Assembly: GCF_016466415.2 (NCBI RefSeq)
Contig: NZ_CP066771.1
Location: forward strand, 496,001-560,000
DNA: 64,000 nt
Source of the DNA: Ralstonia pickettii
GTDB lineage: Bacteria; Pseudomonadota; Gammaproteobacteria; Burkholderiales; Burkholderiaceae
Direction: 5' to 3'
Below the pieces are notes generated by a model that saw nothing but the letters and a program-made list of their open reading frames with translations, was not told the origin of the DNA and did no database searches. Positions 50,919-60,583 of this stretch are shown in pieces. A program made the position numbers and the translations under genes. Position 1 is the stretch's first letter. Every line of letters starts with the position of its first letter.

Positions 50919-51968
50919 ATGGATAGCGGAAACGGCCACCAGAAATTCTTCTTCCTCCTGCTGTTTGTCGTCACCCTCGGGCTCTGCTGGATCCTCTCGC
51001 CGTTCTTTGGCGCGGTGTTCTGGGGCGTCATCCTGGCGATTCTGTTTCAGCCCGTGCAGCGCGCGCTGGTCGCCCGGATGGGCAAGCGGCCCAACCTGGC
51101 GGCGCTCGCCACGCTCACGCTGATCATTCTCATCGTGATCCTGCCCGTGATCTTTGTGACGGCGACCATCGTGCAGGAAATCGGCGTCGCCTATCAGCAG
51201 ATCCAGGGCGCGCAGCCGAATTACTCCAGATACCTCTCCGAGGCGGTGCAGGCGCTGCCGACGTGGGTGCAGCAACTGCTTGCCAAAGCCGGCCTGACGA
51301 ACATTGCCGGCATCCAGAAGAAGCTCGCCGATGGCGCTGCGCAGATCAGCCAGTTTGCCGCCACGAAGGCCCTGAGCATCGGGCAGAACACGTTCCAGTT
51401 CGTGGTGGGTTTCGGCGTGATGCTCTACATGGTGTTCTTCCTGCTGCGCGACGGCACCGACATTGGCCGCCGCGTGCGCCGCGCGCTGCCGATGGACGAA
51501 GAGCACAAGCGCCTGCTGCTGAACAAATTCACGACCGTCGTGCGCGCCACCGTCAAAGGCAACATTGCCGTGGCGCTGGTGCAGGGCGTGCTCGGCGGGC
51601 TCATCTTCTGGTTCCTCGGCATTGACGGCGTGGTGCTGTGGGGCGCGCTGATGGCGTTCCTGTCGCTGCTGCCCGCGATTGGCGCGAGCCTCGTCTGGAT
51701 TCCGGTCGCGCTTTATTTCCTGATGGTGGGCGCGATCTGGAAGTGCGTGATCCTGGTGGCCTTCTGCGGTGGCGTCATCGGCTTGGTCGACAACCTGCTG
51801 CGCCCGCTGCTGGTCGGCAAGGACACCAAGATGCCCGACTGGGTCGTGCTGATCTCCACCCTGGGCGGTATGGAGCTGTTCGGCATCACCGGCTTCGTGA
51901 TCGGGCCGTTGGTCGCCGCGCTGTTCATGGCCAGCTGGGACATCTTTGCGCGTGAACAGAGCGAGTGA
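50919..51968 (+). CDS. AI-2E transporter family (PerM-like) membrane protein
   Basis: An inner-membrane protein of 349 residues with about eight segments and the family phrases LGLCWILSPFFGAVFWGVILAI and IGASLVWIPVALYFLMVG. The family includes the autoinducer-2 exporter TqsA and Na/H or permease-like proteins, so the substrate cannot be inferred. ATG 50919 is chosen. No luxS or lsr gene is in the window. Confidence 0.85.
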   Translation: MDSGNGHQKFFFLLLFVVTLGLCWILSPFFGAVFWGVILAILFQPVQRALVARMGKRPNLAALATLTLIILIVILPVIFVTATIVQEIGVAYQQIQGAQPNYSRYLSEAVQALPTWVQQLLAKAGLTNIAGIQKKLADGAAQISQFAATKALSIGQNTFQFVVGFGVMLYMVFFLLRDGTDIGRRVRRALPMDEEHKRLLLNKFTTVVRATVKGNIAVALVQGVLGGLIFWFLGIDGVVLWGALMAFLSLLPAIGASLVWIPVALYFLMVGAIWKCVILVAFCGGVIGLVDNLLRPLLVGKDTKMPDWVVLISTLGGMELFGITGFVIGPLVAALFMASWDIFAREQSE

Positions 51969-52008
51969 TGCCGCTGCCGAGCGGACGCTTCATCGCGCTC
52001 ATATCCGC

Positions 52009-53253
52009 TCATATCCGCTCAAAACGCAGACCTGCGTGGCGGGTCAGGCGCTCGATGAATCGGTCATCGAACATGGTGGCGGGCGTCCAGAAGCCGCCTG
52101 GGCGCCCGGTCTTGAGGCCGTCTTTCGTGTGGTCGAGCGCAAGACTGATGGCGGCCTGGCCGAGCATCTTGCTGGTCGAGCCATAGCCGGGGTCGCGATC
52201 CCCGGTCACCTTCACCCGCAAGGTGTTTCCTTGATCGGTGCGGCCAAAGAGCCGCAGGTCATAGCGGCCAGCCAGTTGCGCCGCAGGCGTGGGGCCTTCG
52301 CCGGGTTTGGGCAACAGAAAGCGCTGCATTACGATGCGGGCGGGCTTGATGACAATGCCCAGCATGAATGCGGCCAGGCCGGCCACCATAGTCATCGCTC
52401 TCATACGACCGCTCAGGCCTGCTCCGGTGATCACCGCTTCGTCATAGAGGAATGGATTGCCATAGGCGTTGCCGGACAAGGCGTTGGAGCGATGCACCAC
52501 GCGCTCGTTGATGGCGGCCATGACAAACGGTGCAATCCACACACCGAAATCGGCATCGAATGCCGCGCCTCTGACAGAGCGCTGGCGTGCCGTGAAGCCG
52601 TGGCCCCTCGGGCACAGCGCGTAAGGGTCGGCCAGCTCCCTGCGCAAGGCAGGGTCGGCAGCGGCTTCCTGCACGACGTTGACGAGGCTGGCCACGGTGC
52701 CGCCGGAGGCGCCGCCTTTCAGTGTCTTGACCCGCAACTTCACCTGCGTGACGGGCGTGCCCCATTGCCGCATGGCTTGTTGCTGCAGGAAGTAGACCCC
52801 CATGTCCGATGGCACCGAGTCGAAGCCGCAGCAATGCACGATGCGTGCCCCAGACCGCTGCGCCGTCGCTTCATATGTGTCGATCATGCGCTTGATCCAC
52901 TGCGTCTCTCCGGTGAGGTCGCAGTAGTCCGTCCCGCTTTCGGCGCAGACCTTGATCAACGGCTCGCCATATAGGGCATAGGGGCCGACCGTAGACACCA
53001 CCACCCGCGTCTGTGCGCACAGGGCCTGCAATTGCGCTTCGCTGGCAGCGTCCGCCACGATGATCGGAACGGACTCGCCTGCCGCACCCAGCGAACGTTT
53101 GACCTCCAGGAGCTTCGCTTCGGATCGTCCGGCGATGGCCCAGCGCAGCGTTTCCGCATCCCCCGAAAAGTGCTCTGCCAGGTAGCGGGTCAGGATCTGG
53201 CCGACAAAGCTCGTGGCGCCAAACACGACAACGTCATAGTCAGGAGCGGGCAT
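52009..53253 (-). CDS. Saccharopine-dehydrogenase-like (trans-acting enoyl reductase-type) protein
   Basis: A 414-residue NAD(P)-binding protein. The Rossmann motif DVVVFGATSFVGQILTRYL lies near residue 7. The phrase CDLTGETQWIKRMID near residue 110 and GFDSVPSDMGVYFLQQ near 145 match the saccharopine-dehydrogenase-like group that includes mycobacterial trans-acting enoyl reductases. A hydrophobic stretch near residue 290 may touch membrane. ATG 53253 has AAGGAAG upstream. The reaction is unknown. Confidence 0.85.
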   Translation of the reverse strand: MPAPDYDVVVFGATSFVGQILTRYLAEHFSGDAETLRWAIAGRSEAKLLEVKRSLGAAGESVPIIVADAASEAQLQALCAQTRVVVSTVGPYALYGEPLIKVCAESGTDYCDLTGETQWIKRMIDTYEATAQRSGARIVHCCGFDSVPSDMGVYFLQQQAMRQWGTPVTQVKLRVKTLKGGASGGTVASLVNVVQEAAADPALRRELADPYALCPRGHGFTARQRSVRGAAFDADFGVWIAPFVMAAINERVVHRSNALSGNAYGNPFLYDEAVITGAGLSGRMRAMTMVAGLAAFMLGIVIKPARIVMQRFLLPKPGEGPTPAAQLAGRYDLRLFGRTDQGNTLRVKVTGDRDPGYGSTSKMLGQAAISLALDHTKDGLKTGRPGGFWTPATMFDDRFIERLTRHAGLRFERI

Positions 53254-53565
53254 GGGGTCTTCCTTTTTGATGGGCGGGTGAAGGGGTCGGTACGGCTGCC
53301 TTCCATCGTTCAGCGGCAAGCAATAGTGAAGGCGCCGGACTCGTCGAGCAACTCACAGCGCCGGCATCGCTCGACCTGGGCAGATACGCATCCGCCCGGC
53401 GTCAGTCCAGGCGTTCGCCAGCCTCCGGCACTTGAAAGGTTGTTTCACATTATGGAATCCGCTAGGAATTTCTCTTGCGTGGCCTTCCCGTTTGCTGAAA
53501 AACCATTCCGCATTGCAAAATAAGTTGTCTATCTCATTGAAAAATAAAGAAAAACTAACTCTTAT
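53254..53565. other. Upstream region of aceA without genes
   Basis: No coding sequence is supported. From about 53440 the DNA becomes markedly AT-rich compared with its surroundings, as expected for a strongly regulated promoter region. I saw no clear promoter before the palindrome at 53566. Confidence 0.5.
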
Positions 53566-53579
53566 GTCTTATATAAGAC
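53566..53579. promoter_or_regulatory. Palindrome GTCTTATATAAGAC at the aceA promoter
   Basis: A perfect 14-bp palindrome immediately before the putative -35. I have a memory of similar sequences before central-metabolism genes of betaproteobacteria bound by GntR-family regulators, but cannot verify it. It is a good candidate for control of the glyoxylate shunt. Confidence 0.6.
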
Positions 53580-53580
53580 C

Positions 53581-53611
53581 TTGCTGCGACGCGTCAAAGC
53601 CGGCCTACAAT
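53581..53611 (+). promoter_or_regulatory. Candidate aceA promoter
   Basis: TTGCTG (53581-53586), a 19-bp spacer and TACAAT (53606-53611). The spacer is long, so an activator may be needed. The leader to ATG 53695 is about 77 nt. Confidence 0.45.
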
Positions 53612-53694
53612 AAATCCATGCTGCTCGCTTCGAATTCCGTAGCTGCACACGCAACCGATTCTTCTCAAACGCGCTTTATTTCCAGGAAATTGAC

Positions 53695-55281
53695 ATGGCC
53701 CAGTATCAAGACGACATCAAGGCAGTTGCCGGTTTGAAAGAGACCTACGGCAACGCATGGAACGCGATCAACCCCGAGTACGCTGCCCGAATGCGTGCCC
53801 AGAACAAGTTCAAGACGGGTCTGGACATCGCCAAGTACACCGCCAAGATCATGCGTGCGGACATGGCTGCCTACGACGCCGATCCGTCCAAGTACACGCA
53901 GTCGCTGGGTTGCTGGCACGGCTTCATCGGCCAGCAGAAGATGATTTCCATCAAGAAGCACTTCAAGAGCACCGAACGCCGCTACCTGTACCTGTCGGGC
54001 TGGATGGTCGCTGCGCTGCGCTCCGAGTTCGGCCCGCTGCCGGACCAGTCGATGCACGAGAAGACTTCGGTCAGCGCGCTGATCCGCGAGCTGTACACCT
54101 TCCTGCGTCAAGCGGACGCCCGCGAGCTGGGTGGCCTGTTCCGCGAACTGGACGCTGCCAAGGACCCCGCCGCCAAGGCCGCCATCCAGGAAAAGATCGA
54201 CAACCACGTCACCCACGTCGTGCCCATCATTGCCGACATCGACGCCGGTTTCGGCAATGCGGAAGCGACCTACCTGCTGGCCAAGCAGTTCATTGAAGCG
54301 GGCGCCTGCTGCATCCAGATCGAAAACCAGGTGTCGGACGAGAAGCAGTGCGGCCACCAGGACGGCAAGGTCACCGTGCCGCACGAGGACTTCCTGGCCA
54401 AGATCCGCGCGATCCGTTACGCGTTCCTGGAGCTGGGCGTGGACGACGGCATCATCGTCGCCCGTACCGATTCGCTGGGCGCCGGCCTGACCAAGCAGAT
54501 CGCCGTGACGAACACGCCGGGCGACCTGGGCGACCAATACAACTCGTTCCTCGATTGCGAAGAACTGTCGGCTGACCAACTGGGCAACGGTGACGTCGTG
54601 ATCAAGCGTGACGGCAAGCTGCTGCGTCCGAAGCGCCTGCCGAGCAACCTGTTCCAGTTCCGCGCCGGCACGGGCGAAGCGCGTTGCGTGCTCGACTGCA
54701 TCACCTCGCTGCAAAACGGCGCAGACCTGCTGTGGATCGAAACCGAAAAACCGCACATCGGCCAGATCGGCGGCATGGTCAAGGAAATCCGCAAGGTCAT
54801 CCCGAACGCCAAGCTGGTGTACAACAACAGCCCGTCGTTCAACTGGACGCTGAACTTCCGTCAGCAGGTGTATGACGCGATGAAGGAAGCCGGCAAGGAC
54901 GTGTCGGCCTACGAGCGCGGTCAGCTGATGAGCGCCGAGTACGACGACAGCGAATTGGCGAAGCTCGCCGACGAGAAGATCCGCACCTTCCAGGCCGATG
55001 CGTCGCGCGAAGCCGGCATCTTCCATCACCTGATCACGCTGCCGACGTACCACACCGCCGCGCTGTCGACCGACAACCTGGCTAAGGAATACTTCGGCGA
55101 CCAGGGCATGCTCGGCTACGTGGCTGGCGTGCAGCGGAAGGAAATCCGTCAGGGCATCGCCTGCGTCAAGCACCAGAACATGTCGGGCTCGGACATCGGC
55201 GACGACCACAAGGAATACTTCAGCGGCGAAGCAGCGCTGAAGGCTGCAGGTAAAGACAACACCATGAACCAGTTCCACTGA
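53695..55281 (+). CDS. aceA: Isocitrate lyase
   Basis: Splits isocitrate into succinate and glyoxylate, first step of the glyoxylate shunt used on acetate and fatty acids. The 528-residue length marks the longer Pseudomonas-type subgroup, not the 430-residue E. coli form. The catalytic loop reads DEKQCGHQDGK near residue 218, keeping the essential Cys, His and Lys around it. IIADIDAGFGN near residue 178 and the WIETEKPHI region are also typical. ATG 53695 follows AGGAAA. Malate synthase is not in the window. Confidence 0.96.
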   Translation: MAQYQDDIKAVAGLKETYGNAWNAINPEYAARMRAQNKFKTGLDIAKYTAKIMRADMAAYDADPSKYTQSLGCWHGFIGQQKMISIKKHFKSTERRYLYLSGWMVAALRSEFGPLPDQSMHEKTSVSALIRELYTFLRQADARELGGLFRELDAAKDPAAKAAIQEKIDNHVTHVVPIIADIDAGFGNAEATYLLAKQFIEAGACCIQIENQVSDEKQCGHQDGKVTVPHEDFLAKIRAIRYAFLELGVDDGIIVARTDSLGAGLTKQIAVTNTPGDLGDQYNSFLDCEELSADQLGNGDVVIKRDGKLLRPKRLPSNLFQFRAGTGEARCVLDCITSLQNGADLLWIETEKPHIGQIGGMVKEIRKVIPNAKLVYNNSPSFNWTLNFRQQVYDAMKEAGKDVSAYERGQLMSAEYDDSELAKLADEKIRTFQADASREAGIFHHLITLPTYHTAALSTDNLAKEYFGDQGMLGYVAGVQRKEIRQGIACVKHQNMSGSDIGDDHKEYFSGEAALKAAGKDNTMNQFH

Positions 55282-55310
55282 TTCGCGGTTGGGGGTCTCA
55301 CCCTGAGCAG

Positions 55311-55343
55311 AACGCCAACCCATTGCGGGTTGGCGTTTTTTTT
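55311..55343 (+). terminator. Rho-independent terminator of aceA
   Basis: AACGCCAACC (55311-55320) pairs with GGTTGGCGTT (55328-55337) around a 7-nt loop and runs into eight T residues. A strong, classical site. Confidence 0.9.
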
Positions 55344-55502
55344 GGGGGCAATTCCGACGCAATGACTTGCTTGAACCTGCCGTTTGGCGTCCACCCACAG
55401 GACGTTGCGCGCACAAGGGATTGATAATCAAAGCACATCAATCCTTCCGAAAATTGCACTTCTCGTTTGTCAGTCTCCCAGCGAACATTGCCAAAACGAC
55501 AA

Positions 55503-55530
55503 ACGCCGTTCAACGGCGTATTCTTTTTTT
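55503..55530 (+). terminator. Terminator-like hairpin in the leader of the citrate symporter gene
   Basis: ACGCCG-TTCAA-CGGCGT (55503-55519) is followed by a T tract (55524-55530), just 12 bp before the AGGAGA ribosome site of the next gene. An upstream CGTTTGTC (55464-55471) can pair with GACAAACG (55498-55505), which overlaps the left arm, so an alternative fold is possible. This layout resembles a transcription attenuator. Confidence 0.5.
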
Positions 55531-55550
55531 GGCTTCCAGGAGACACCCCG

Positions 55551-56846
55551 ATGCACCCCCCGTCCAGCCTGTCGACCGGGCAATCCAAAGCCGCTGCGGT
55601 CTTCCGCGTCACCGCCGGGAATTTCCTGGAGCAGTTCGACTTCTTTCTGTTCGGCTTCTATGCCACGCAGATCGCCAACGTCTTCTTTCCGACCGAAAGC
55701 GAGTTCGCCTCGCTGATGATGACGTTCGCTGTTTTTGGCGCCGGTTTTCTGATGCGGCCGCTCGGCGCAGTCGTGCTCGGCGCCTACATTGACGATGTCG
55801 GTCGCCGAAAAGGCCTGATCGTCACGCTGTCCATCATGGCAAGCGGGACGGTGCTGATCGCGTTCGTTCCCGGTTACGCCACGATCGGCCTGCTGGCACC
55901 GGCGCTCGTGTTGCTGGGGCGTCTCCTCCAGGGCTTCTCGGCCGGTGCGGAACTGGGCGGCGTATCGGTGTATCTGGCCGAGATGGCCACGCCGGGGCGC
56001 AAGGGCTTCTTCACGAGCTGGCAGTCCGCCAGCCAGCAGGTCGCCATCGTCGTGGCGGCCGGCCTTGGGTTCGCGCTCAACCAATGGCTGAGTGCGCCGG
56101 CCATCGCCGCATGGGGATGGCGTGTGCCGTTCTTTGTCGGCTGCATGATCGTGCCGTTCATCTTCGTGCTGCGCCGCAATCTTGAAGAAACGCAGGAATT
56201 CAACGCCCGCAGGCACCGTCCGAGCATGAGGGAGGTGTTCGGCACGCTGCTGCAAAACTGGGGTGTCGTCGTTGCCGGCATGATGCTCGTGGCGATGACC
56301 ACGACGAGCTTCTACCTCATCACCGTCTATGCGCCGACGTTCGGTAAAACCGTCTTGCATCTGAGCACGGCCGACAGCCTGCTCGTGACGCTCTGCGTGG
56401 GGGTGTCCAACTTCGTGTGGCTGCCGATTGGCGGAGCGCTTTCCGACAGGATTGGTCGCCGGCCGCTGCTCATCGGCATGACGGTGCTCACGATTGCAAC
56501 GGCATATCCGGCGCTGTCATTCCTCGCACTCGCGCCGAGCTTCATGAACATGCTGCTCGTGCTGCTGTGGCTGTCGTTCATGTACGGCATCTACAACGGC
56601 GCGATGGTTGTCGCGCTCACCGAAGTGATGCCCGTGCAGGTGCGCGTGGCCGGATTCTCGCTTGCCTATAGCCTCGCGACGGCAGTGTTTGGCGGCTTTA
56701 CACCGGCCATCTCGACAGCGGTCATTCACATGACCGGCGACAAGGCTGCCCCTGGCTACTGGATGAGTTTTGCCGCCGCGTGCGCACTGATGGCGACGTT
56801 GACGCTCTATCGCCGCCGTGCATTGACGCTGGCGCCGGCGCACTGA
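55551..56846 (+). CDS. Citrate/tricarballylate-type MFS proton symporter (MHS family)
   Basis: An inner-membrane symporter of 431 residues, twelve segments. The MHS/CitA-type features are [16 protein letters not shown] near residue 22, DDVGRRKGL near 83 and the repeat of this type, [11 protein letters not shown], near 300. Relatives carry citrate or tricarballylate with protons. AGGAGA precedes ATG 55551. It is followed 63 bp later by a binding-protein gene and then a convergent LysR gene, a likely regulator. A possible attenuator precedes it. Confidence 0.85.
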   Translation: MHPPSSLSTGQSKAAAVFRVTAGNFLEQFDFFLFGFYATQIANVFFPTESEFASLMMTFAVFGAGFLMRPLGAVVLGAYIDDVGRRKGLIVTLSIMASGTVLIAFVPGYATIGLLAPALVLLGRLLQGFSAGAELGGVSVYLAEMATPGRKGFFTSWQSASQQVAIVVAAGLGFALNQWLSAPAIAAWGWRVPFFVGCMIVPFIFVLRRNLEETQEFNARRHRPSMREVFGTLLQNWGVVVAGMMLVAMTTTSFYLITVYAPTFGKTVLHLSTADSLLVTLCVGVSNFVWLPIGGALSDRIGRRPLLIGMTVLTIATAYPALSFLALAPSFMNMLLVLLWLSFMYGIYNGAMVVALTEVMPVQVRVAGFSLAYSLATAVFGGFTPAISTAVIHMTGDKAAPGYWMSFAAACALMATLTLYRRRALTLAPAH

Positions 56847-56909
56847 CGCGGGGTGCATCCCGCGCCCCGCATCTTCACAAACAATGTACGACCTGGCATG
56901 ACCCTCACC

Positions 56910-57692
56910 ATGAAGACTCTGCTTCTGAAACTGTGCGCAGCCGCGCTTGTCGCAACGTCGGCGGTGGCAGCCACCGTCCACGCTGCCGAATTGCACGTCA
57001 TGAGTTCCGGTGGCTTTACGGCGGCTTATAAGGTGCTTGGGCCCAAGTTCGCCGCGCAGACGGGCAACTCGCTCAACACTGCACTCGGCCCGTCGATGGG
57101 CAAGTCGCCCGAAGCGATTCCGAATCGGCTCGCACGTGGCGAACCTGCCGACGCCGTGATCATGGTCGGCTACGCCCTCGACGATCTGATCAAGCAAGGC
57201 AAGGTCATCCCGGAATCGCGCGTGGAACTGGCCGACTCGCGCATCGGCATGGTCGTGCGCGAAGGCGCGGCCAAGCCCGACATCAGCTCACCCGAAGCCC
57301 TCAAGCACGTGCTGCTGCATGCCAAGTCGATCGCCTATTCGGATAGCGCGAGCGGCGTCTATATCGAGCGCGAGCTGTTCAAGAAGCTCGGTATTGAAGA
57401 GCAGGTCAAGGCGAAGGCGAAGATGATTCCGCGTATTCCGGTGGCGTCGGTGGTGGCGACCGGCGACTACGAAGTCGGCTTCCAGCAAGTGAGCGAGTTG
57501 CTGCCGGTGCCCGGTGCCACCTTCGTCGGGAAGATTCCCGAGTCGCTGCAGTCGGTGACGCGCTATGCTGCGGGCATCCCGGTTGGCGCCCAGCACCCGA
57601 AAGAAGCCAAGGCGCTTCTCGACTACCTTGCTTCGCCCGCAGTGCAGGCAGACGTGAAGTCAACCGGGCTTGATTCCGTGCCTGGCCAATGA
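56910..57692 (+). CDS. ModA-like extracellular solute-binding protein
   Basis: A 260-residue periplasmic binding protein with signal peptide (LLLKLCAAALVATSAVAATVHA). The mature chain opens with LHVMSSGGFTAAYKVLGPKF, typical of the SBP_bac_11 (ModA-like) group, whose members bind molybdate or other oxyanions or small carboxylates. The adjacent carboxylate symporter suggests a carboxylate, but no ABC permease is nearby. ATG 56898 is an alternative start; neither has a good Shine-Dalgarno. Confidence 0.82.
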   Translation: MKTLLLKLCAAALVATSAVAATVHAAELHVMSSGGFTAAYKVLGPKFAAQTGNSLNTALGPSMGKSPEAIPNRLARGEPADAVIMVGYALDDLIKQGKVIPESRVELADSRIGMVVREGAAKPDISSPEALKHVLLHAKSIAYSDSASGVYIERELFKKLGIEEQVKAKAKMIPRIPVASVVATGDYEVGFQQVSELLPVPGATFVGKIPESLQSVTRYAAGIPVGAQHPKEAKALLDYLASPAVQADVKSTGLDSVPGQ

Positions 57693-57728
57693 GGTAGTGC
57701 AGCGGCGCGGCAGGTCAAGCGGTGCGGG

Positions 57729-58646
57729 TCATGCATCGCCCGTGGTCACGCCGCTGCGCTTGGCGTCGATGATCATCTGGTGAAATTCTTCTGCGGCGGG
57801 CGTCAATGCCCGGCCGCGCCGCTTCACGATACCCACGCGCCGTTTCACGACCGGCTCCACCAGCGGCACGCTCGTGAGGATTGGATGGTCATGCCCCGGC
57901 ATGGCCATCGATGGCACCGCAGCGACACCCAGCCCCGCTTCAACCAGCCCCAGCATGGTCGTGACGTGCCGCGTCTCGCAGACGCTTGGTGCACGCGGGG
58001 CGACGGCCGACAGCGCCTGATCGAGCAGCAGGCGGTTACCGGAGGTCTTGTCCACCGACACGTATTCGTGCGCGTAAAGCTCCTTCCATGTCACGCGCTT
58101 CTTGCGGGCGAGCGGATGATCGCGCCGGCATGCTGCAACAAACCGCTCCTGCAGCAGCATCTTGAATTCAATCTCCGGTTCCTGACTGCCCATGAAGCTC
58201 AGGCCAAAGTCGGCCTCGCCGCTGATGACTGCCCCCAGCACTTCGTTTGCGCTTGCATCGAGCAGCTTGACCCGGATGCGTGGAAAGCGGCGGTGATAGT
58301 TCGCAATCAGGTTCGGCAGAAAGTAATAGGCCACCGACGGCACGCATGCGATGGTCACCTGCCCGAGGCGGCTCGATGAAACGTCGCGGATACCGAGCAG
58401 GGCGACGTCGAGATCGTCGAGCAGTTGTTCAGCGCTGCGGGCGAACACGCGGCCGACGGTGGTGAGTGTGACGCTGCGGGTGGTGCGCTCAAACAGGGGA
58501 ACGCCGAGCGCGCTTTCGAGCTTGTCGATCCGGCGGCTCAACGCGGGCTGGGAAATGCTGATCGCCTCGGCGGCCTTCCGGAAGTTGCCCAACTCCACCA
58601 CCGCGCGAAATGCCTGCAAGTCCGTCAAATCGAAATTGATGCCCAC
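57729..58646 (-). CDS. LysR-family transcriptional regulator
   Basis: A 305-residue LysR protein: N-terminal winged helix (about 5-65, LGNFRKAAEAISISQPALSRRIDKLE in two parts) and a substrate-binding domain (about 90-295). GTG 58646 is used, with GGGGG 8 bases upstream. It is convergent with the symporter and binding-protein genes and probably regulates them or the glyoxylate-shunt region; the inducer would be a carboxylic acid. This is inference from location. Confidence 0.92.
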   Translation of the reverse strand: MGINFDLTDLQAFRAVVELGNFRKAAEAISISQPALSRRIDKLESALGVPLFERTTRSVTLTTVGRVFARSAEQLLDDLDVALLGIRDVSSSRLGQVTIACVPSVAYYFLPNLIANYHRRFPRIRVKLLDASANEVLGAVISGEADFGLSFMGSQEPEIEFKMLLQERFVAACRRDHPLARKKRVTWKELYAHEYVSVDKTSGNRLLLDQALSAVAPRAPSVCETRHVTTMLGLVEAGLGVAAVPSMAMPGHDHPILTSVPLVEPVVKRRVGIVKRRGRALTPAAEEFHQMIIDAKRSGVTTGDA

Positions 58647-58844
58647 CGGCCAGCCCCCACATCCCAGATGCGCAGCATTTTGCGCGATTTATCACGGGGT
58701 GACACGTCTCCAGCGGCCCGCGGCGTGGCCCGCCCAGTTGGATGCTTTGGCTCGGGCGGCACGTACCAGACGCCGATCAACACCGACGGCGGCCAGCTTG
58801 CGCGACTGCTCGGTCTGTAGATCGGGGCCGGCGCTCACGTAAGG

Positions 58845-60347
58845 CTAGGCAACCGTGGCGTAGTCAACGCGGTTGCGGCCTTTTCGCTTGGCTTCGTAGA
58901 GCGCATCGTCCGCAGCCTTGGTCAATGCGTTCCGCGACGGGAGGCTCGCGCGCCGCGCGGTCGCGCAACCGACGCTCACGGTGAAAGGGGCCACACCTGC
59001 GTCGGGGACGTGCGCGCCGGCGCCTTCCACTTCGGCACGGATCGCTTCGGCGATCCGCGTGGCACCCGCTTCGTCCGTATCGGGCAACAGCACCACGAAT
59101 TCCTCTCCGCCGTATCGGGCCGCCAGGTCGCCGCGTCGTCGCGCATGCTTGGAAATGCACTGGGCGAGGTACTGAAGCGCGACGTCGCCCTGAGCATGGC
59201 CGTGCGCGTCGTTATAGCGTTTGAAGTGATCGGCATCGATAAAGAGCACGGACAGCCGACTGTCATTCCGTTGCAGCCGATCCCACTCGTTCTCCAGCGC
59301 AACATCCAGGGCGCGCCTGTTCTTCAGCCCGGTGAGCGGGTCGGTTTGTGTCAGCTCACGCAGGTGGTTTTCCGCCATCACGCGGCCCCGCAGCGCAAAA
59401 GCCAGGAGCCATACGCCTGCGCAGAAGGCGAGGCTGACCGACAGCGACGACAACCCGACGATCCACGACAGCCGTTGCCACGGTGCAAGCGCGTCGCTCA
59501 TGGCGGGGGCAACGACCGCGATGAACGGTGTGCCCGGCACGCGCTGAAACGTGTAGAGCCGCAGCACACCGTCGCTGGACGACGGCGCCACGTAAAAGCC
59601 GGACTCCTGATTCACCATGCGCGGGAACGTCAACGATTTGTTGAGATCGGGTGCCCGAGCCGCGCTGGGCGGTGGATTTCTCGCCAGCAGCGTGCCGTCG
59701 GTGCGCACGATGGCCGTAACGCCGCGTGGCCCCACATCGAGCTTTTCAAGAAGCTGCTTGAAGTAATCGAGGTCGATTGCCACCAGTGCGGTGCCCGCAA
59801 ACGTCCCATCCCGCCGGTCCATCCTTCGGCTCAGCGCGATGGCCTCCACGCCTGCGCGTGACCGGGCCTTGTAGACGCCGGACACATAGAGGCCAACGTT
59901 TGCGTGATCGCGATGAACGATGAAGTAGTCGCGGTCACTGAAATCCCAGCGGTGGGTCAAGGAGCAGCACCCGTCAACGAGCTGGCCCTTGTCGTCGGTC
60001 ACGCCCATGCCGGTGACATACCGGGCCGATGCCGTCGGGCTGAACAGCAGATCGTGCCGAACCTGCGGATCGAGGTTGCGGATGCCGGGTTTGTCGAGCG
60101 CGCCTATCAGCGTCTGCAACGACTGGTCTGCCGATTCAACGGTGCGTGAAATGTGGCTGGCCAGAACGGCGGCGACATTCTTCGAGGTGTCGTGTGCGTG
60201 CTCGATGGCCGTTTCGCGGTTGGCCCACAGGGTCAGCACACTGATTGCCAGGACAATGGATGTCATCAACGTTCCCAGTGCACCAACGATCAAGGGGTGG
60301 TGGCCTGCCGATGTGGCCAGCCGTTGGGCAAGGGGGCGAAGGGGCAT
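58845..60347 (-). CDS. dCache-GGDEF diguanylate cyclase
   Basis: A membrane-bound cyclase of 500 residues. TM1 lies at about 20-45 (GALGTLMTSIVLAISVLTLW), a dCache sensor at about 55-285 and TM2 at about 300-325, followed by a GGDEF domain (about 345-500). The active site is AARYGGEEF, and RRGD upstream matches the RxxD inhibitory site, so feedback inhibition is likely. GTG 60377 is an alternative start. A sigma-28-type promoter lies about 110 bp upstream. Confidence 0.92.
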   Translation of the reverse strand: MPLRPLAQRLATSAGHHPLIVGALGTLMTSIVLAISVLTLWANRETAIEHAHDTSKNVAAVLASHISRTVESADQSLQTLIGALDKPGIRNLDPQVRHDLLFSPTASARYVTGMGVTDDKGQLVDGCCSLTHRWDFSDRDYFIVHRDHANVGLYVSGVYKARSRAGVEAIALSRRMDRRDGTFAGTALVAIDLDYFKQLLEKLDVGPRGVTAIVRTDGTLLARNPPPSAARAPDLNKSLTFPRMVNQESGFYVAPSSSDGVLRLYTFQRVPGTPFIAVVAPAMSDALAPWQRLSWIVGLSSLSVSLAFCAGVWLLAFALRGRVMAENHLRELTQTDPLTGLKNRRALDVALENEWDRLQRNDSRLSVLFIDADHFKRYNDAHGHAQGDVALQYLAQCISKHARRRGDLAARYGGEEFVVLLPDTDEAGATRIAEAIRAEVEGAGAHVPDAGVAPFTVSVGCATARRASLPSRNALTKAADDALYEAKRKGRNRVDYATVA

Positions 60348-60456
60348 GTCGTGGTCTTGGGCGACGACAAACCGCACCTCTGCCTGTTCGACGAGGCATC
60401 GGGCGATCGATCTTGGAGACGGTATGGATGCGTGTGGGGCACGCCGTCACCGCTGG

Positions 60457-60483
60457 TTATCGGCACAAGACACCAAAACTGCA
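60457..60483 (-). promoter_or_regulatory. Candidate sigma-28 promoter of the dCache diguanylate cyclase
   Basis: On the minus strand TGCAGTTT (60483-60476), 11 bp, then GCCGATAA (60464-60457). The -10 is perfect and the -35 matches six of eight positions of TCAAGTTT. The leader is about 70-105 nt. Confidence 0.7.
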
Positions 60484-60583
60484 GCCCCGCGAGCGGTTAA
60501 CGTCGCTCCCGCTCAGCGCAAAGGCGCGGAAGAGGGCAGGCGGGCGCCAGGCTCCCGCCCGTCGCCTGCCCGCCCCGCGCGCC

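Noticed and set aside
51997-52020. Tandem 10-bp duplication ATATCCGCTC at the end of the saccharopine-dehydrogenase-like gene
   Set aside because: A two-copy slippage-type duplication just past a stop codon; no function suggested.
58738-58820. Plus-strand segment reading GTYQTPINTDGGQLARLLGL before a stop
   Set aside because: It looks like a possible gene remnant but is too short and matches no family I can name.
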